The translations under genes and the position numbers were made by a program. A stretch of DNA of 64,000 nt from Mucilaginibacter sp. OK268. Its GTDB lineage: Bacteria > Bacteroidota > Bacteroidia > Sphingobacteriales > Sphingobacteriaceae. This document shows positions 54,413-63,198 of this stretch, piece by piece. Within the stretch, counting starts at the first letter, position 1, and every line of letters starts with the position of its first letter. Under the pieces are notes generated by a model. It ran no database searches. It was not told where the DNA came from and saw only the letters and a program-made list of their open reading frames with translations. The stretch lies in NCBI RefSeq assembly GCF_900103125.1, contig NZ_FNJV01000005.1, positions 248,001 through 312,000 of the forward strand, read 5' to 3'.

Positions 54413-55746
54413 AAGGGAAAAACGAAAATAAATTAGATCAGCTATTCAAAGACGGGTTATCCGGCTCTGAAGATCATTTTGCTTTTCGTGAGGAGGATTG
54501 GGCTTCTATGGAGCGCCTGCTGGATAATAAACCCAGCAAAAAGGTGGTCATCAAGAGGATAATTTATTACTCAGCAGCAATAGCAGCTCTTTTACTGCTG
54601 GCTGTGGGATTGTTCTTCTTTAACAGGAGCGATAAAGCAGATCAAAAAAAGGATCAACTGGCGATTAAACCAAAGATCAAAACAGATACTCAGATACCTG
54701 TCCAAAAAGATACTGTCCAAAACGGCCAATCTATTAAAGATAAAGATTCGGTTAAGAATGTTAACCCGGGGACTGAAAACCTGGCTAAGAATGATATAAA
54801 TAGCAATAAAGATAAAACAGGATCGACCTTGGGTATTACTCCAGGTAAGCGTAATCAGCACAACAATATACCTGCAGATCAAAGTCCGGTAAATCAGAAT
54901 GTGCCCGGTAATAAAACCACAAAAGACAGCGCCGATAAAAATAAAACGGTTCCTCCGGTAGATAATAATAACAACAATGCAGTCGATCCGTCGAAGATAG
55001 CTTCTAAGACCGATCAAACTCAAAATAACCTGGCTGTCAATCCAATTAATACCAAGCAACCGGATACGACAGGTAATGTAACAGCGCCGGTGCAACAGAC
55101 TAAAAAAGATAAACCATCCCTTAAACCAATATTAAGGACCGGGCCACGCTTTACCCTGGCCATACTGGCTGCACCAGATCTTAACGCGGTTAATTCATTT
55201 AGCCGTAATCAGGTAGGTACAAACTTTGGTGTGCAATTGGGTATTCATCTGTCTAAAAAGTTCAGTATATCAACCGGTGCGTCATATGCCGTTAAACCGT
55301 ATCAGGCTAGTGGCAGCCAGTATAACTCTGCTAATTGGCAAGGTGTACCATCTGCTAATCTGCCGGATTATGTAGCGGCCAATTGCAAGGTTTTAGATAT
55401 ACCGTTGAACCTGAATTATCAGTTCTACGCTCAGGGGAAAAACAAGTTTGCAATAGGCAGCGGCTTATCGTCCTATATCATGCTGCGCGAAAACTACCAT
55501 TTTGAATTTGCTGATGGCATGAAACCATCATATGATATCCAGGTTGATGGCCGTAACCAGCATTGGTTAGGTGTACTGAATTTAAATGCTACTTATGAGC
55601 GTAGGATCAATTCTAAATTCAGTACCATTATACAGCCTTATATGAAGCTCCCTGTTACCGGTATCGGGGTTGGACGTGTTGACCTTAGATCAACAGGTGT
55701 GGCAGTTGGCGTAAGCTGGAATATTAATCCATTCAAACCTAAATAA
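54409..55746 (+). CDS. Putative anti-sigma protein with inner-membrane helix and C-terminal beta-barrel
   Basis: A 445-residue protein overlapping the sigma gene. Residues 1-45 are cytoplasmic-like (LFKDGLSGSEDHFAFREEDWASMERLLD) and could bind the sigma factor; residues 47-69 form a single membrane helix (IIYYSAAIAALLLLAVGLFFF). Residues about 75-225 are a low-complexity linker rich in Asn, Lys, Asp, Gln and Pro. Residues about 230-445 look like an outer membrane barrel (FTLAILAAPDLNAVNSF, FGVQLGIHLSKKFSISTGASY, AIGSGLSSYIMLRENYHFEF, VGVSWNINPF). The layout suggests an envelope-spanning sensor; I have not seen a confirmed precedent. Confidence 0.65.
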   Translation: MKGKNENKLDQLFKDGLSGSEDHFAFREEDWASMERLLDNKPSKKVVIKRIIYYSAAIAALLLLAVGLFFFNRSDKADQKKDQLAIKPKIKTDTQIPVQKDTVQNGQSIKDKDSVKNVNPGTENLAKNDINSNKDKTGSTLGITPGKRNQHNNIPADQSPVNQNVPGNKTTKDSADKNKTVPPVDNNNNNAVDPSKIASKTDQTQNNLAVNPINTKQPDTTGNVTAPVQQTKKDKPSLKPILRTGPRFTLAILAAPDLNAVNSFSRNQVGTNFGVQLGIHLSKKFSISTGASYAVKPYQASGSQYNSANWQGVPSANLPDYVAANCKVLDIPLNLNYQFYAQGKNKFAIGSGLSSYIMLRENYHFEFADGMKPSYDIQVDGRNQHWLGVLNLNATYERRINSKFSTIIQPYMKLPVTGIGVGRVDLRSTGVAVGVSWNINPFKPK

Positions 55747-55762
55747 AGAAGAGTTAAAGAAA

Positions 55763-55802
55763 TAAAAAAGCCTCGCGGTTTCAAAAACCGCGAGGCTTTT
55801 TA
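55763..55802. terminator. Bidirectional terminator after the sigma-anti-sigma unit
   Basis: Stem GCCTCGCGGTTT...AACCGCGAGGC with T5/A6 flanks. It serves the + strand sigma operon and the - strand oxidoreductase gene. Confidence 0.9.
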
Positions 55803-55831
55803 GTACAGACATTTTTTAATATTAAAAGATT

Positions 55832-56500
55832 TTACTGGTTTTTAGCCAGTAAAATGATGCCTTTTCCTTCTATAACCTGCTTTCCATAACCAGCTTCGGT
55901 AATGTTGATCATGGCATGGGATAACTCTTGCAACGTAACAAAACCACCTGGATACAACGCCCTGCCAATGGGGAAAAGCCAGTTGATATATTTATAAAAA
56001 TTGTGTGTGTTTAACAAATCCTTTATCGGCTTAATGAAACCCGGGCGAAAGGCAAATACCTGCTTAAAAGGAAGTTTCATGAGGTCGTTCTCTGTTTTTC
56101 CTTTAACAGCTGCCCAGCCTTTACCCTTTTCATTGCTGTCGGTTCCCGCCCCCGAGATATAACAAAAGGTCATACCAGGGTTGAGTTTGCTCAGGGTTTC
56201 AGCTACATGCATGGTTAGCGTGTAAGTTAATCTGAAGAATTCCCCCGCCTTTATCCCTACAGACGATACACCTAAACAAAAATAACAGGCATTATAACCC
56301 GATAATTCGTTTTCAATGACCGAAAGATCAAAGAAGTTACTGTGTATCAATTCCTTAAGCTTAGGGTGAGTAATGTTCATGCTTTTCCTGTTAATCACCA
56401 GAACCGCTTCTACATCAGGGTGCAGTAAACATTCGTGCATCACCCCCTCGCCTACCATGCCGGTGGCGCCGGTTATAATAGCCCTTATTTTTGTTTTCAT
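55832..56500 (-). CDS. NAD(P)-binding Rossmann protein (HTATIP2/CC3-like)
   Basis: A 222-residue extended-SDR-like protein with the nucleotide motif ITGATGMVGEGV (residues 8-19) and a later segment FCYISGAGTDSNEKGKGWAAVKGKTENDL. The catalytic Tyr-Lys pair of true dehydrogenases is not present in its usual form, so it may act as a regulator or minor reductase. It starts 2 bases after the stop of the TetR gene, so it is in one unit with it and is probably its target. Confidence 0.8.
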   Translation of the reverse strand: MKTKIRAIITGATGMVGEGVMHECLLHPDVEAVLVINRKSMNITHPKLKELIHSNFFDLSVIENELSGYNACYFCLGVSSVGIKAGEFFRLTYTLTMHVAETLSKLNPGMTFCYISGAGTDSNEKGKGWAAVKGKTENDLMKLPFKQVFAFRPGFIKPIKDLLNTHNFYKYINWLFPIGRALYPGGFVTLQELSHAMINITEAGYGKQVIEGKGIILLAKNQ

Positions 56501-56501
56501 A

Positions 56502-57071
56502 TTATTGGGGATTGATTAACATTGACCAGGTCAGGTCGAAAGCTTCGTTAATGATCTGTTCTTGTTTGTCTGCACACAGGTCACATTTCACCAGGAACTC
56601 ATACATCCCGTTAATCTGGCTCCAGGCAAGCGTAGCGATCAGTTCGGTGGGCAAATTTTTAAATATTCCGGCCTGTACAGCACCCTCTAAAAATTGCGTA
56701 TGCTGACGGGAATGTTTGGCTATATCCTCGGCTGGAACCAAGGCCAGGTGCGGCGAAAAATGGAATTGTTGAAGAAAAAAGAACTCTTCTGGACGTGCAA
56801 CTGCCCATTTTAATGAGTACACAAACATATTCCTGAACTTGTCTTTAAAAACTTCGCCCTGGTTTATTTTTTCAAACAGGTACGTGTTCAGCTCCTCTTT
56901 TGTTTGGTTGTACAGGGCTACTACCAACTCGTCCTTGGTTTTAAAATAATGAAAAAGCGTACCGTTTGATACCCCTGCTTCACTGGCTATTTTACTGGTG
57001 GGCGTGCCATGAAAACCGTATTGTACAAACAATTTTAAGGCTACTGAAAGAATTGATGCTGGCTTATTCAT
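56502..57071 (-). CDS. TetR/AcrR family transcriptional regulator
   Basis: A 189-residue repressor: an N-terminal helix-turn-helix (IASEAGVSNGTLFHYFKTKDELVVALYNQ, about 25-52) and a helical ligand-binding domain with a cluster of aromatic residues (FFLQQFHFSPH). It precedes the Rossmann protein gene by 2 bases, the normal layout of a self-regulated repressor with its target oxidoreductase. The inducer is unknown. Confidence 0.9.
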   Translation of the reverse strand: MNKPASILSVALKLFVQYGFHGTPTSKIASEAGVSNGTLFHYFKTKDELVVALYNQTKEELNTYLFEKINQGEVFKDKFRNMFVYSLKWAVARPEEFFFLQQFHFSPHLALVPAEDIAKHSRQHTQFLEGAVQAGIFKNLPTELIATLAWSQINGMYEFLVKCDLCADKQEQIINEAFDLTWSMLINPQ

Positions 57072-57309
57072 ATATAAATTGACTAATCACTCTACAAAGC
57101 TATATAAAATTCAGAACCAGCAAATTATTTGCCTGCCTGTTGGGCCTTAAATCATAAAATATTAAAATAAAAAGACAATTCTTTATTCTCCGGGCAACCC
57201 TTTGCTAAAAAGTAACGATATAATAATAGACGCCTATGTTAGAGCCTGTGGGTGTATCCGGGTTCTGTTGATGGTGTTACACAAGCTTGATGAATTTTAA
57301 TTATCTGCC

Positions 57310-58134
57310 ATGGTACCTGTTTCAGTTGTGATCATTACAAAAAACGAAGCCGAAATGATAGGCCGCAGCATTACTATGCTCAGGCAGCTAACCGATGATA
57401 TTATTGTGGTTGATAACGATAGTACGGATCATACCATAGACATTTCAATAGAGAATGGTTGCCGGGTTTATCAGAAAAGTTGGGACGGTTACGGGGCCAA
57501 TAAAAACAAGGGTATCGCCCTTGCCCGGTACAACTGGATACTAAGTATCGATGCCGATGAAATCCCTGACGCGGCCTTGCTTACAGCCATCAGCCAGCTA
57601 AAACTCGACGATTGCAATATCGTGTACGATATACCCTTTAAGGCCTATTACGGTAATAAACCTATCAACTTTGGCAATTGGGGCCGCGATCATCATATCA
57701 GGCTATTTAACCGTACCAGGGTAAAATGGTCCGAACCACCTGTGCACGAAACATTAATCCTGCCGCAAAATATGAACGTTAAAAAGCTGGGTGGTCATTT
57801 GCACCATTACTCAGTTAAAAACGTGCAGGAGCATGAAGCCAAAATTATTCATTACGCCCAGTTAAGTGCTTTAAAATACCTGCAAAGTGGTAAAAAAGCC
57901 AGCCTGGTAAAATTATACCTTGCCCCCTTGTTCCATTTTGTAAAAGCCTATGTGTTTTTATTAGGTTTTTTGGATGGCAAAGAAGGCTGGAATATAGCCC
58001 GGATGGCCTTTAAAAATACCTGGCTAAAATATTATTATTTAGATAAAGCCATACAGAACCCCGTTCAAAAGAAAAATCTGTATGAAACACCTGTTATGGC
58101 GTATGAATTTAAAGCTAATGCGCATACCGAATAA
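57310..58134 (+). CDS. Glycosyltransferase family 2 (WaaE/KdtX-like)
   Basis: A 274-residue cytoplasmic transferase. The GT-A core opens VSVVIITKNEAEMIGRSI, then DNDSTDHT and SIDADEIPD, the DxD metal site. Downstream segments NFGNWGRDHHIRLFNRTRVKW and EPPVHETL recall the beta-1,4-glucosyltransferase family that modifies LPS inner core. First gene of the polysaccharide cluster, ended by a hairpin 43 bases later, so it may be separate from the following genes. Confidence 0.85.
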   Translation: MVPVSVVIITKNEAEMIGRSITMLRQLTDDIIVVDNDSTDHTIDISIENGCRVYQKSWDGYGANKNKGIALARYNWILSIDADEIPDAALLTAISQLKLDDCNIVYDIPFKAYYGNKPINFGNWGRDHHIRLFNRTRVKWSEPPVHETLILPQNMNVKKLGGHLHHYSVKNVQEHEAKIIHYAQLSALKYLQSGKKASLVKLYLAPLFHFVKAYVFLLGFLDGKEGWNIARMAFKNTWLKYYYLDKAIQNPVQKKNLYETPVMAYEFKANAHTE

Positions 58135-58150
58135 AGGTAGGTGTACTTGA

Positions 58151-58270
58151 AGAGAGAGTTAAGAATCACGATCAAGAAAACAACCCTATAAGGTTGTTTT
58201 TGCGTTTGATTTAATAAATGCACAATCACAGGCTTTTGTCTTAACGCTTGATTCTTGTCTCTTGGTTCTT
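58151..58270. repeat. AGAATCAAGACAAG-word inverted repeat
   Basis: The left arm (58151-58183) and right arm (about 58236-58270) are imperfect complements with the words TTAAGAATCACGATCAAG and CTTGATTCTTGTCTCTTGG. It contains a small terminator-like stem between the arms. Confidence 0.6.
58177..58202 (+). terminator. Terminator after the first glycosyltransferase
   Basis: AAAACAACC...GGTTGTTTTT, a 9-bp stem with a 5-base loop and a T-run on the + strand. Confidence 0.75.
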
Positions 58271-58363
58271 ATTCCTTTTTTCCAATTCTTTTTTCGTATA
58301 AACAAATTTACACAGGCAACCAATCCCATTTTCAGGTCGTAATGATTATAAAGAAACCGGAGA

Positions 58364-60037
58364 ATGTTGACCAGAGCAGTGGCTTTTTATACGAATAAAA
58401 TGAAGGATAAGGTGGATTGGAGACTACTCACCTTTTTGCTGTTGTTTTTAAATGTAAAGCTGGCTGTAAAAATTCCTGTTATTATTCTGTTTAGCTTATG
58501 GCAGTTCAATTTTAAATTCGGGTTTCGGTTTAAGGATTCCCGCCTGCCGCTTTTTTACCCGCTGATCATCATCATAGCCTTAGTTAACTGGATCATTTAT
58601 AAAGGCTATGTTAACGGGAATTACAATATCCTGTTATTTACCGGTATTGGTTTTTGGCTCCTGTGCATACTGGCCATACACCAGGTTAAACTGGCTGTTG
58701 ATAACAATTCGCCCGAGATAGTACATCAAACCATATCGGCCTTCTTTATTGTAAATACCCTGATATCCGTGCTAACGCTTGTTGTTATCGTTTTAAAAAC
58801 GCATTCCATCAACCCTTATACTTACCAGGGAGAATATCAGAAATACTTTATCAATACCGGCGATTACATTAAAGGTATAACATTTGATACCTCCATTACC
58901 AATGCTACATTGAATGCCTTTGGGGTAGTTTACTTTTTGATCAGGAAAAACGCAGTGATGTTGTTGGTTTGCATGGCTACGCTGTTGCTTACCGGCAGTA
59001 ATTTTATTAACCTGGCCTTATTGCCCATATTACTGTTGCTGTTTGCTTTTAAAACCAACCGTTATCAAAAAAGCCTTGTTGTTGTTTGTCTGATTTTTTT
59101 GATTGTTTTTATGGCGAAAATATCGCCACAGAATAACAAATACGCCACGCTAACGCTGGTACATCTATTTCAGAAACATATACCTGTAAATACCGACGCC
59201 AAACACAAAAACACATCGGCAAATCTGCGTATTACAGATCGCCCCGACAACACGCTGACGCCCGAAGAGCATAAACAAAAGATAGCTACTTTATACCTGG
59301 ACAGTGTAGGCAAAATACTGGATTCGATACGGGCAAGCAAACGTCCTAAGTATGCAAAAAACGTTTACCTGGCCGAAGGCGGACGTATAGCGATCACAGA
59401 GGATGATATTAACGGGGATTATTATCAAAGCAAAAAAGAAACACCGGTTGAACAGTTACAGCTGCTGGATTTTATAAGGGAGCACAAGGCCACACTGCCT
59501 ATATCCGGAAATAATAATTATACCGCTGCTTTACCCGGCAAGGCCATGGGATTTTTGCAAACCACGGCTCTTTTTCATGGGCATTTAGGCAAGGCTTTAA
59601 TGGGGGCGGGCATGGGTAATTTTTCGTCAAAGATTGCTTATCGGGCAGCAGGATTCGGCTTTGCAGGGGGCTACCCTTCCCGTGACATTTATATCAATCA
59701 TGACTTTTTGGTTAACCACCTTGATCTGTACTTGAGTTTCTTTAGCAAACGATCAGGTTATCATTCCTTGACCAATAGTCCGTTTTCTGTTTATGATCAA
59801 TTACTTGCCGAGTATGGTATGATCGGCCTTGCTCTGTTTATGATATTTTATGTGGGCTTTTTTGCTAAGCATTATCAAAAACTCACTTATAGCTTGCCCA
59901 TTTTGTTTTTAATGCTGGCAGTGCTATTTACTGATTACTGGTTTGAACAACTATCGGTAATGGTGTTTTTTGAGCTGCTTTTATTGCTCAATATCAAAGA
60001 AAATCAAACCGTTAAATCCGCTGAACATGAATTTTGA
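58364..60037 (+). CDS. Wzy/O-antigen polymerase-like membrane protein
   Basis: A 557-residue protein with about ten hydrophobic segments, some close to the N-terminus (LLTFLLLFLNVKLAVKIPVIILFSLW; LFYPLIIIIALVNWIIY) and others near the end (YGMIGLALFMIFYVGFFAKHY; LPILFLMLAVLFTDYWFEQLSVMVFFELLLLLN). Between about 255 and 415 is a large soluble loop, where O-antigen polymerases and ligases have their periplasmic loop. Its position among glycosyltransferases supports a polymerase or ligase role. The last 11 bases overlap the next gene. Confidence 0.65.
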   Translation: MLTRAVAFYTNKMKDKVDWRLLTFLLLFLNVKLAVKIPVIILFSLWQFNFKFGFRFKDSRLPLFYPLIIIIALVNWIIYKGYVNGNYNILLFTGIGFWLLCILAIHQVKLAVDNNSPEIVHQTISAFFIVNTLISVLTLVVIVLKTHSINPYTYQGEYQKYFINTGDYIKGITFDTSITNATLNAFGVVYFLIRKNAVMLLVCMATLLLTGSNFINLALLPILLLLFAFKTNRYQKSLVVVCLIFLIVFMAKISPQNNKYATLTLVHLFQKHIPVNTDAKHKNTSANLRITDRPDNTLTPEEHKQKIATLYLDSVGKILDSIRASKRPKYAKNVYLAEGGRIAITEDDINGDYYQSKKETPVEQLQLLDFIREHKATLPISGNNNYTAALPGKAMGFLQTTALFHGHLGKALMGAGMGNFSSKIAYRAAGFGFAGGYPSRDIYINHDFLVNHLDLYLSFFSKRSGYHSLTNSPFSVYDQLLAEYGMIGLALFMIFYVGFFAKHYQKLTYSLPILFLMLAVLFTDYWFEQLSVMVFFELLLLLNIKENQTVKSAEHEF

Positions 60038-60995
60038 TACACCCAAAATAACGGTTTTGATGCCCGCCTATAACGCGGATAAATACATCGCGGATGCTAT
60101 CGGATCGGTTTTGGAGCAATCGTTTACCGATTTTGAGCTGCTGATTATTAATGACGGATCTACAGATGATACCGCCGATGTGATCAATTCATTTACCGAC
60201 CCCCGGATAGTGATGATATACCAGGATAATAAAGGGGTATCCCTGGCCTTGAACACCGGGTTAAAGTATGCCCGAGCCCCTTATATAGCCCGGTTTGACG
60301 CCGATGATGTTTGCCATCCCGAGCGTTTGCAACTACAATATGATTTTATGATAAATAATCCCGATTACAGTATTATAGGCTCCGCAGCCGATTACATGGA
60401 TATGGAGGGTACTTATCTTTTTACCTCCACTCCGCCGGCTATCAACAATGAAGATATTCAGCAACTGGCATCATCTGTTTGTCCGTTTATACACTCTACC
60501 GTATGCTATAAAAAAGAGGTGATCGTAAAAGCGGGTGGCTATAATGAATATGCTTATACCTATGAGGATCATTTTTTATGGGTAAACATCCTTAACGATC
60601 AAAAGGCCTGTAATTTTTCGCAACCATTAATAAAACTGAGGTTAAACCCCGAATCCATCACCATCGACGAAAAATGGCGCCCGCGCAAATTCCTCGAAAT
60701 AAAATATGCCACACTTAAAAGCAGGGTCATCACATCTGATGAGGGCAGCCAGCTAACCGAAATGGGCGAAAAACAATACTCGCACCAGGTTAAACATGGC
60801 TCTTATTACGCTTTATGCGCCAAAAAATTACTGGTCAATAATTACCATCCGCAAAAGGCTCGCTTGCATGTAGCTAAGGCCATCAGCATATCGCCCTTGA
60901 GGCTGGATAATTACTTATTATACACCGTTAGCTACCTGCCAGAAAAACTGGTGGCATGGTTACATAAAATGACTACCGGGAGGCAGGCACAATGA
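60027..60995 (+). CDS. Glycosyltransferase family 2
   Basis: A 322-residue GT-A enzyme starting at ATG 60027; a frame reaching back to 59970 would be read from the preceding gene. The core has PKITVLMPAYNADKYIADAI, LIINDGSTDDTADVI and RFDADDVCHPERL (DxD). The C-terminal half has YEDHFLWVNIL (probable catalytic base) and no membrane segment. It overlaps the previous gene by 11 bases and the next by 4, so the cluster is translationally coupled. Donor and acceptor sugars are unknown. Confidence 0.9.
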   Translation: MNFDTPKITVLMPAYNADKYIADAIGSVLEQSFTDFELLIINDGSTDDTADVINSFTDPRIVMIYQDNKGVSLALNTGLKYARAPYIARFDADDVCHPERLQLQYDFMINNPDYSIIGSAADYMDMEGTYLFTSTPPAINNEDIQQLASSVCPFIHSTVCYKKEVIVKAGGYNEYAYTYEDHFLWVNILNDQKACNFSQPLIKLRLNPESITIDEKWRPRKFLEIKYATLKSRVITSDEGSQLTEMGEKQYSHQVKHGSYYALCAKKLLVNNYHPQKARLHVAKAISISPLRLDNYLLYTVSYLPEKLVAWLHKMTTGRQAQ

Positions 60996-62065
60996 TCAAA
61001 GTAGCATTTATAACCCGGTCAACCATATACACCGTACCCGGCGGCGACACGATTCAGGCTGTACAAACAGCGCGCCATCTGACTGAAATGGGCATTACTG
61101 CCGATATCAGGCTGGCTAATGAAAGTATACACTACAGTCATTATGATCTGCTGCATTTTTTTAACCTTACCCGCCCGGCGGATATCTTGTATCATAGCCA
61201 AAAGGCAGGTAAGCCTTATGTGGTATCCACCATTTTGTGCAATTACGGCGAGTATGATAAATACCACCGCAAAGGCGCGGGCAGGCTGCTGCGTTACCTG
61301 TCGACCGATACCATTGAATACCTTAAATCCATAGCCCGTTACCTGCTTGGGCGCGATAGTCTGGCAAGTTTGTCCTATACCTGGCTTGGTCAGCGTAAAA
61401 GCATCAAGAATATACTGAGCCGGGCCGCCATGATACTGCCCAATTCGGAGTCGGAATATCGCAGGGTGATCCAATCGTACGAACGCAAGGTAAAACACCT
61501 GGTAGTACCTAACGGTGCCGATCAGAACATGTTTCAGTATGATCCGGAGATCAAAAAAGACGAGAAACTGGTGATATGTGCTGCCCGGATAGAAGGAATT
61601 AAAAATCAGCTGAACCTGATACGCGCGTTGAATAATACCTCCTATCGTTTACTGCTGATCGGCACGCACGCCCCTAACCAGCTAGCCTATTACCAGGAAT
61701 GCCGCGAAATAGCCGCTGAAAATGTGGGCTTTATTGATCACATACCGCAACAGGAACTGGTGAAATATTATCGCCGGGCAAAAGTGCATATCCTGCCTAG
61801 CTGGTTTGAAACTACCGGCCTAAGCTCGATTGAAGCCGCGCTCATGGGCTGTAATATTGTAACCAGCGACAAGGGCGATGTACGCGAATATTTTGCCGAT
61901 GACGCTTTTTATTGCGATCCGTCATCGCCTGAAAGCATCCTGGCTGCAGTTGAAAAGGCGAGCAGCACTCCTTATAACGAAACTTTAAGGCACCGCATAT
62001 TAAAACAATACACCTGGAAACAGGCGGCTTCACAAACGTTAAAAGCATATCAATCAGTATTATAG
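60992..62065 (+). CDS. Glycosyltransferase family 4 (GT-B)
   Basis: A 357-residue GT-B enzyme. The opening KVAFITRSTIYTVPGGDTIQAVQTARHLTEMG is the N-domain nucleotide pocket, and the C-domain has ICAARIEGIKNQLNLIRALN and YYRRAKVHILPSWFETTGLSSIEAALMGCNIVTSD, with the E-x7-E motif of GT4 (FETTGLSSIE). It begins 4 bases before the stop of the previous gene and ends 2 bases before the next. Donor unknown. Confidence 0.9.
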   Translation: MIKVAFITRSTIYTVPGGDTIQAVQTARHLTEMGITADIRLANESIHYSHYDLLHFFNLTRPADILYHSQKAGKPYVVSTILCNYGEYDKYHRKGAGRLLRYLSTDTIEYLKSIARYLLGRDSLASLSYTWLGQRKSIKNILSRAAMILPNSESEYRRVIQSYERKVKHLVVPNGADQNMFQYDPEIKKDEKLVICAARIEGIKNQLNLIRALNNTSYRLLLIGTHAPNQLAYYQECREIAAENVGFIDHIPQQELVKYYRRAKVHILPSWFETTGLSSIEAALMGCNIVTSDKGDVREYFADDAFYCDPSSPESILAAVEKASSTPYNETLRHRILKQYTWKQAASQTLKAYQSVL

Positions 62066-62067
62066 CC

Positions 62068-63198
62068 ATGAAATTACGTATAGCCATATTAGGAACCCGG
62101 GGTATCCCCAATTATTACGGCGGATTTGAGCATATATCTGAATATGTTTCGGCCGGTTTAGTAAAACGCGGTCATTCGGTAACCGTTTACAATTCGCACA
62201 ACCACCCATATACCCAGGATAACTGGAACGGTGTAGAAATAAAACACTGCTACGACCCGGAATATTTGATAGGTACAGCCGGTCAGTTTATTTATGACAT
62301 GAACTGCCTGCTGGACGCCCGCAAAAATAAGTTTGATGTGGTATTGATCATGGGTTATACCAGCAGCTCGGTTTGGGGTAAGCTATATCCAAAAAATAGC
62401 ACCATCATCACCAACATGGATGGCATGGAGTGGAAGCGGTCAAAATATTCTAAACCGGTACAGCAGTTTTTAAAATATGCCGAAAAACTGGCCGTAAAAT
62501 ATAGCCAGTATTATGTAGCCGATTCAAGGGTGATCAAATCATACCTGGCGGACAAGTACAATATCAACAGCGAATACATCCCCTACGGTGCCGATGTTTA
62601 CTCGGATCAGGAACGTGAACAGTATGACTTTAACGAAGCCTTAAAAGAAGATTACTTTTTGCTCATGGCACGTATGGAGCCTGAAAATAATATCGAAACT
62701 ATTTTAGATGGCTTTAATAAAAGCAATTCAGACAGAAAATTTAAAGTTTTGGGTGATACCGGCAACCGCTTTGGTAAGTATATCACCAATAAATTTAATA
62801 ACGACCAGCGCATAGAATTTAAAGGAGCCATTTTTGATACCCCCAAAGTGCGGTCGTTACAAAACAACTCTTACCTGTATTTTCATGGGCACAGTGTTGG
62901 GGGTACCAATCCATCACTACTGGAAGCTATGGCGAGTGAAGCCCTTATTGCCGCGCACAATAACCCATTCAATAAATCGGTGCTGAATACCGACGCCTTT
63001 TACTTTTCAAATGCCGGCGAAGTACAGGAACTGGTAGAAACAGTGCAGCGGAAAGATCTGGAAAAAAGCATGGTGATGAATAACCTGCATAAGATCCAGG
63101 ATCAGTTTAACTGGGAACGGGTGATTGATCAGTATGAAGAATTTATTATTGAATGCTATAAACACGCCAATCATGAAGCAATTATTGCTCATCAATGA
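62068..63198 (+). CDS. DUF1972 glycosyltransferase (rhamnosyltransferase-like GT4)
   Basis: A 376-residue GT-B enzyme with the DUF1972 N-terminal domain (RIAILGTRGIPNYYGGFEHISEYVSAGLVKRGH) and the middle YNSHNHPYTQDNWNGVEIKHCYDP. Related proteins are capsule beta-1,4-rhamnosyltransferases (Cps2T-like). The C-domain has LLMARMEPENNIETILDGF and HGHSVGGTNPSLLEAMASEALI. It is followed by an overlapping O-antigen ligase-like gene. Confidence 0.87.
   Translation: MKLRIAILGTRGIPNYYGGFEHISEYVSAGLVKRGHSVTVYNSHNHPYTQDNWNGVEIKHCYDPEYLIGTAGQFIYDMNCLLDARKNKFDVVLIMGYTSSSVWGKLYPKNSTIITNMDGMEWKRSKYSKPVQQFLKYAEKLAVKYSQYYVADSRVIKSYLADKYNINSEYIPYGADVYSDQEREQYDFNEALKEDYFLLMARMEPENNIETILDGFNKSNSDRKFKVLGDTGNRFGKYITNKFNNDQRIEFKGAIFDTPKVRSLQNNSYLYFHGHSVGGTNPSLLEAMASEALIAAHNNPFNKSVLNTDAFYFSNAGEVQELVETVQRKDLEKSMVMNNLHKIQDQFNWERVIDQYEEFIIECYKHANHEAIIAHQ

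Noticed and set aside
54592-55095. 167-residue - strand frame rich in Ile/Leu
   Set aside because: Antisense to the linker of the anti-sigma-like protein; Ile/Tyr-rich content is the complement of Asn/Lys/Asp codons.
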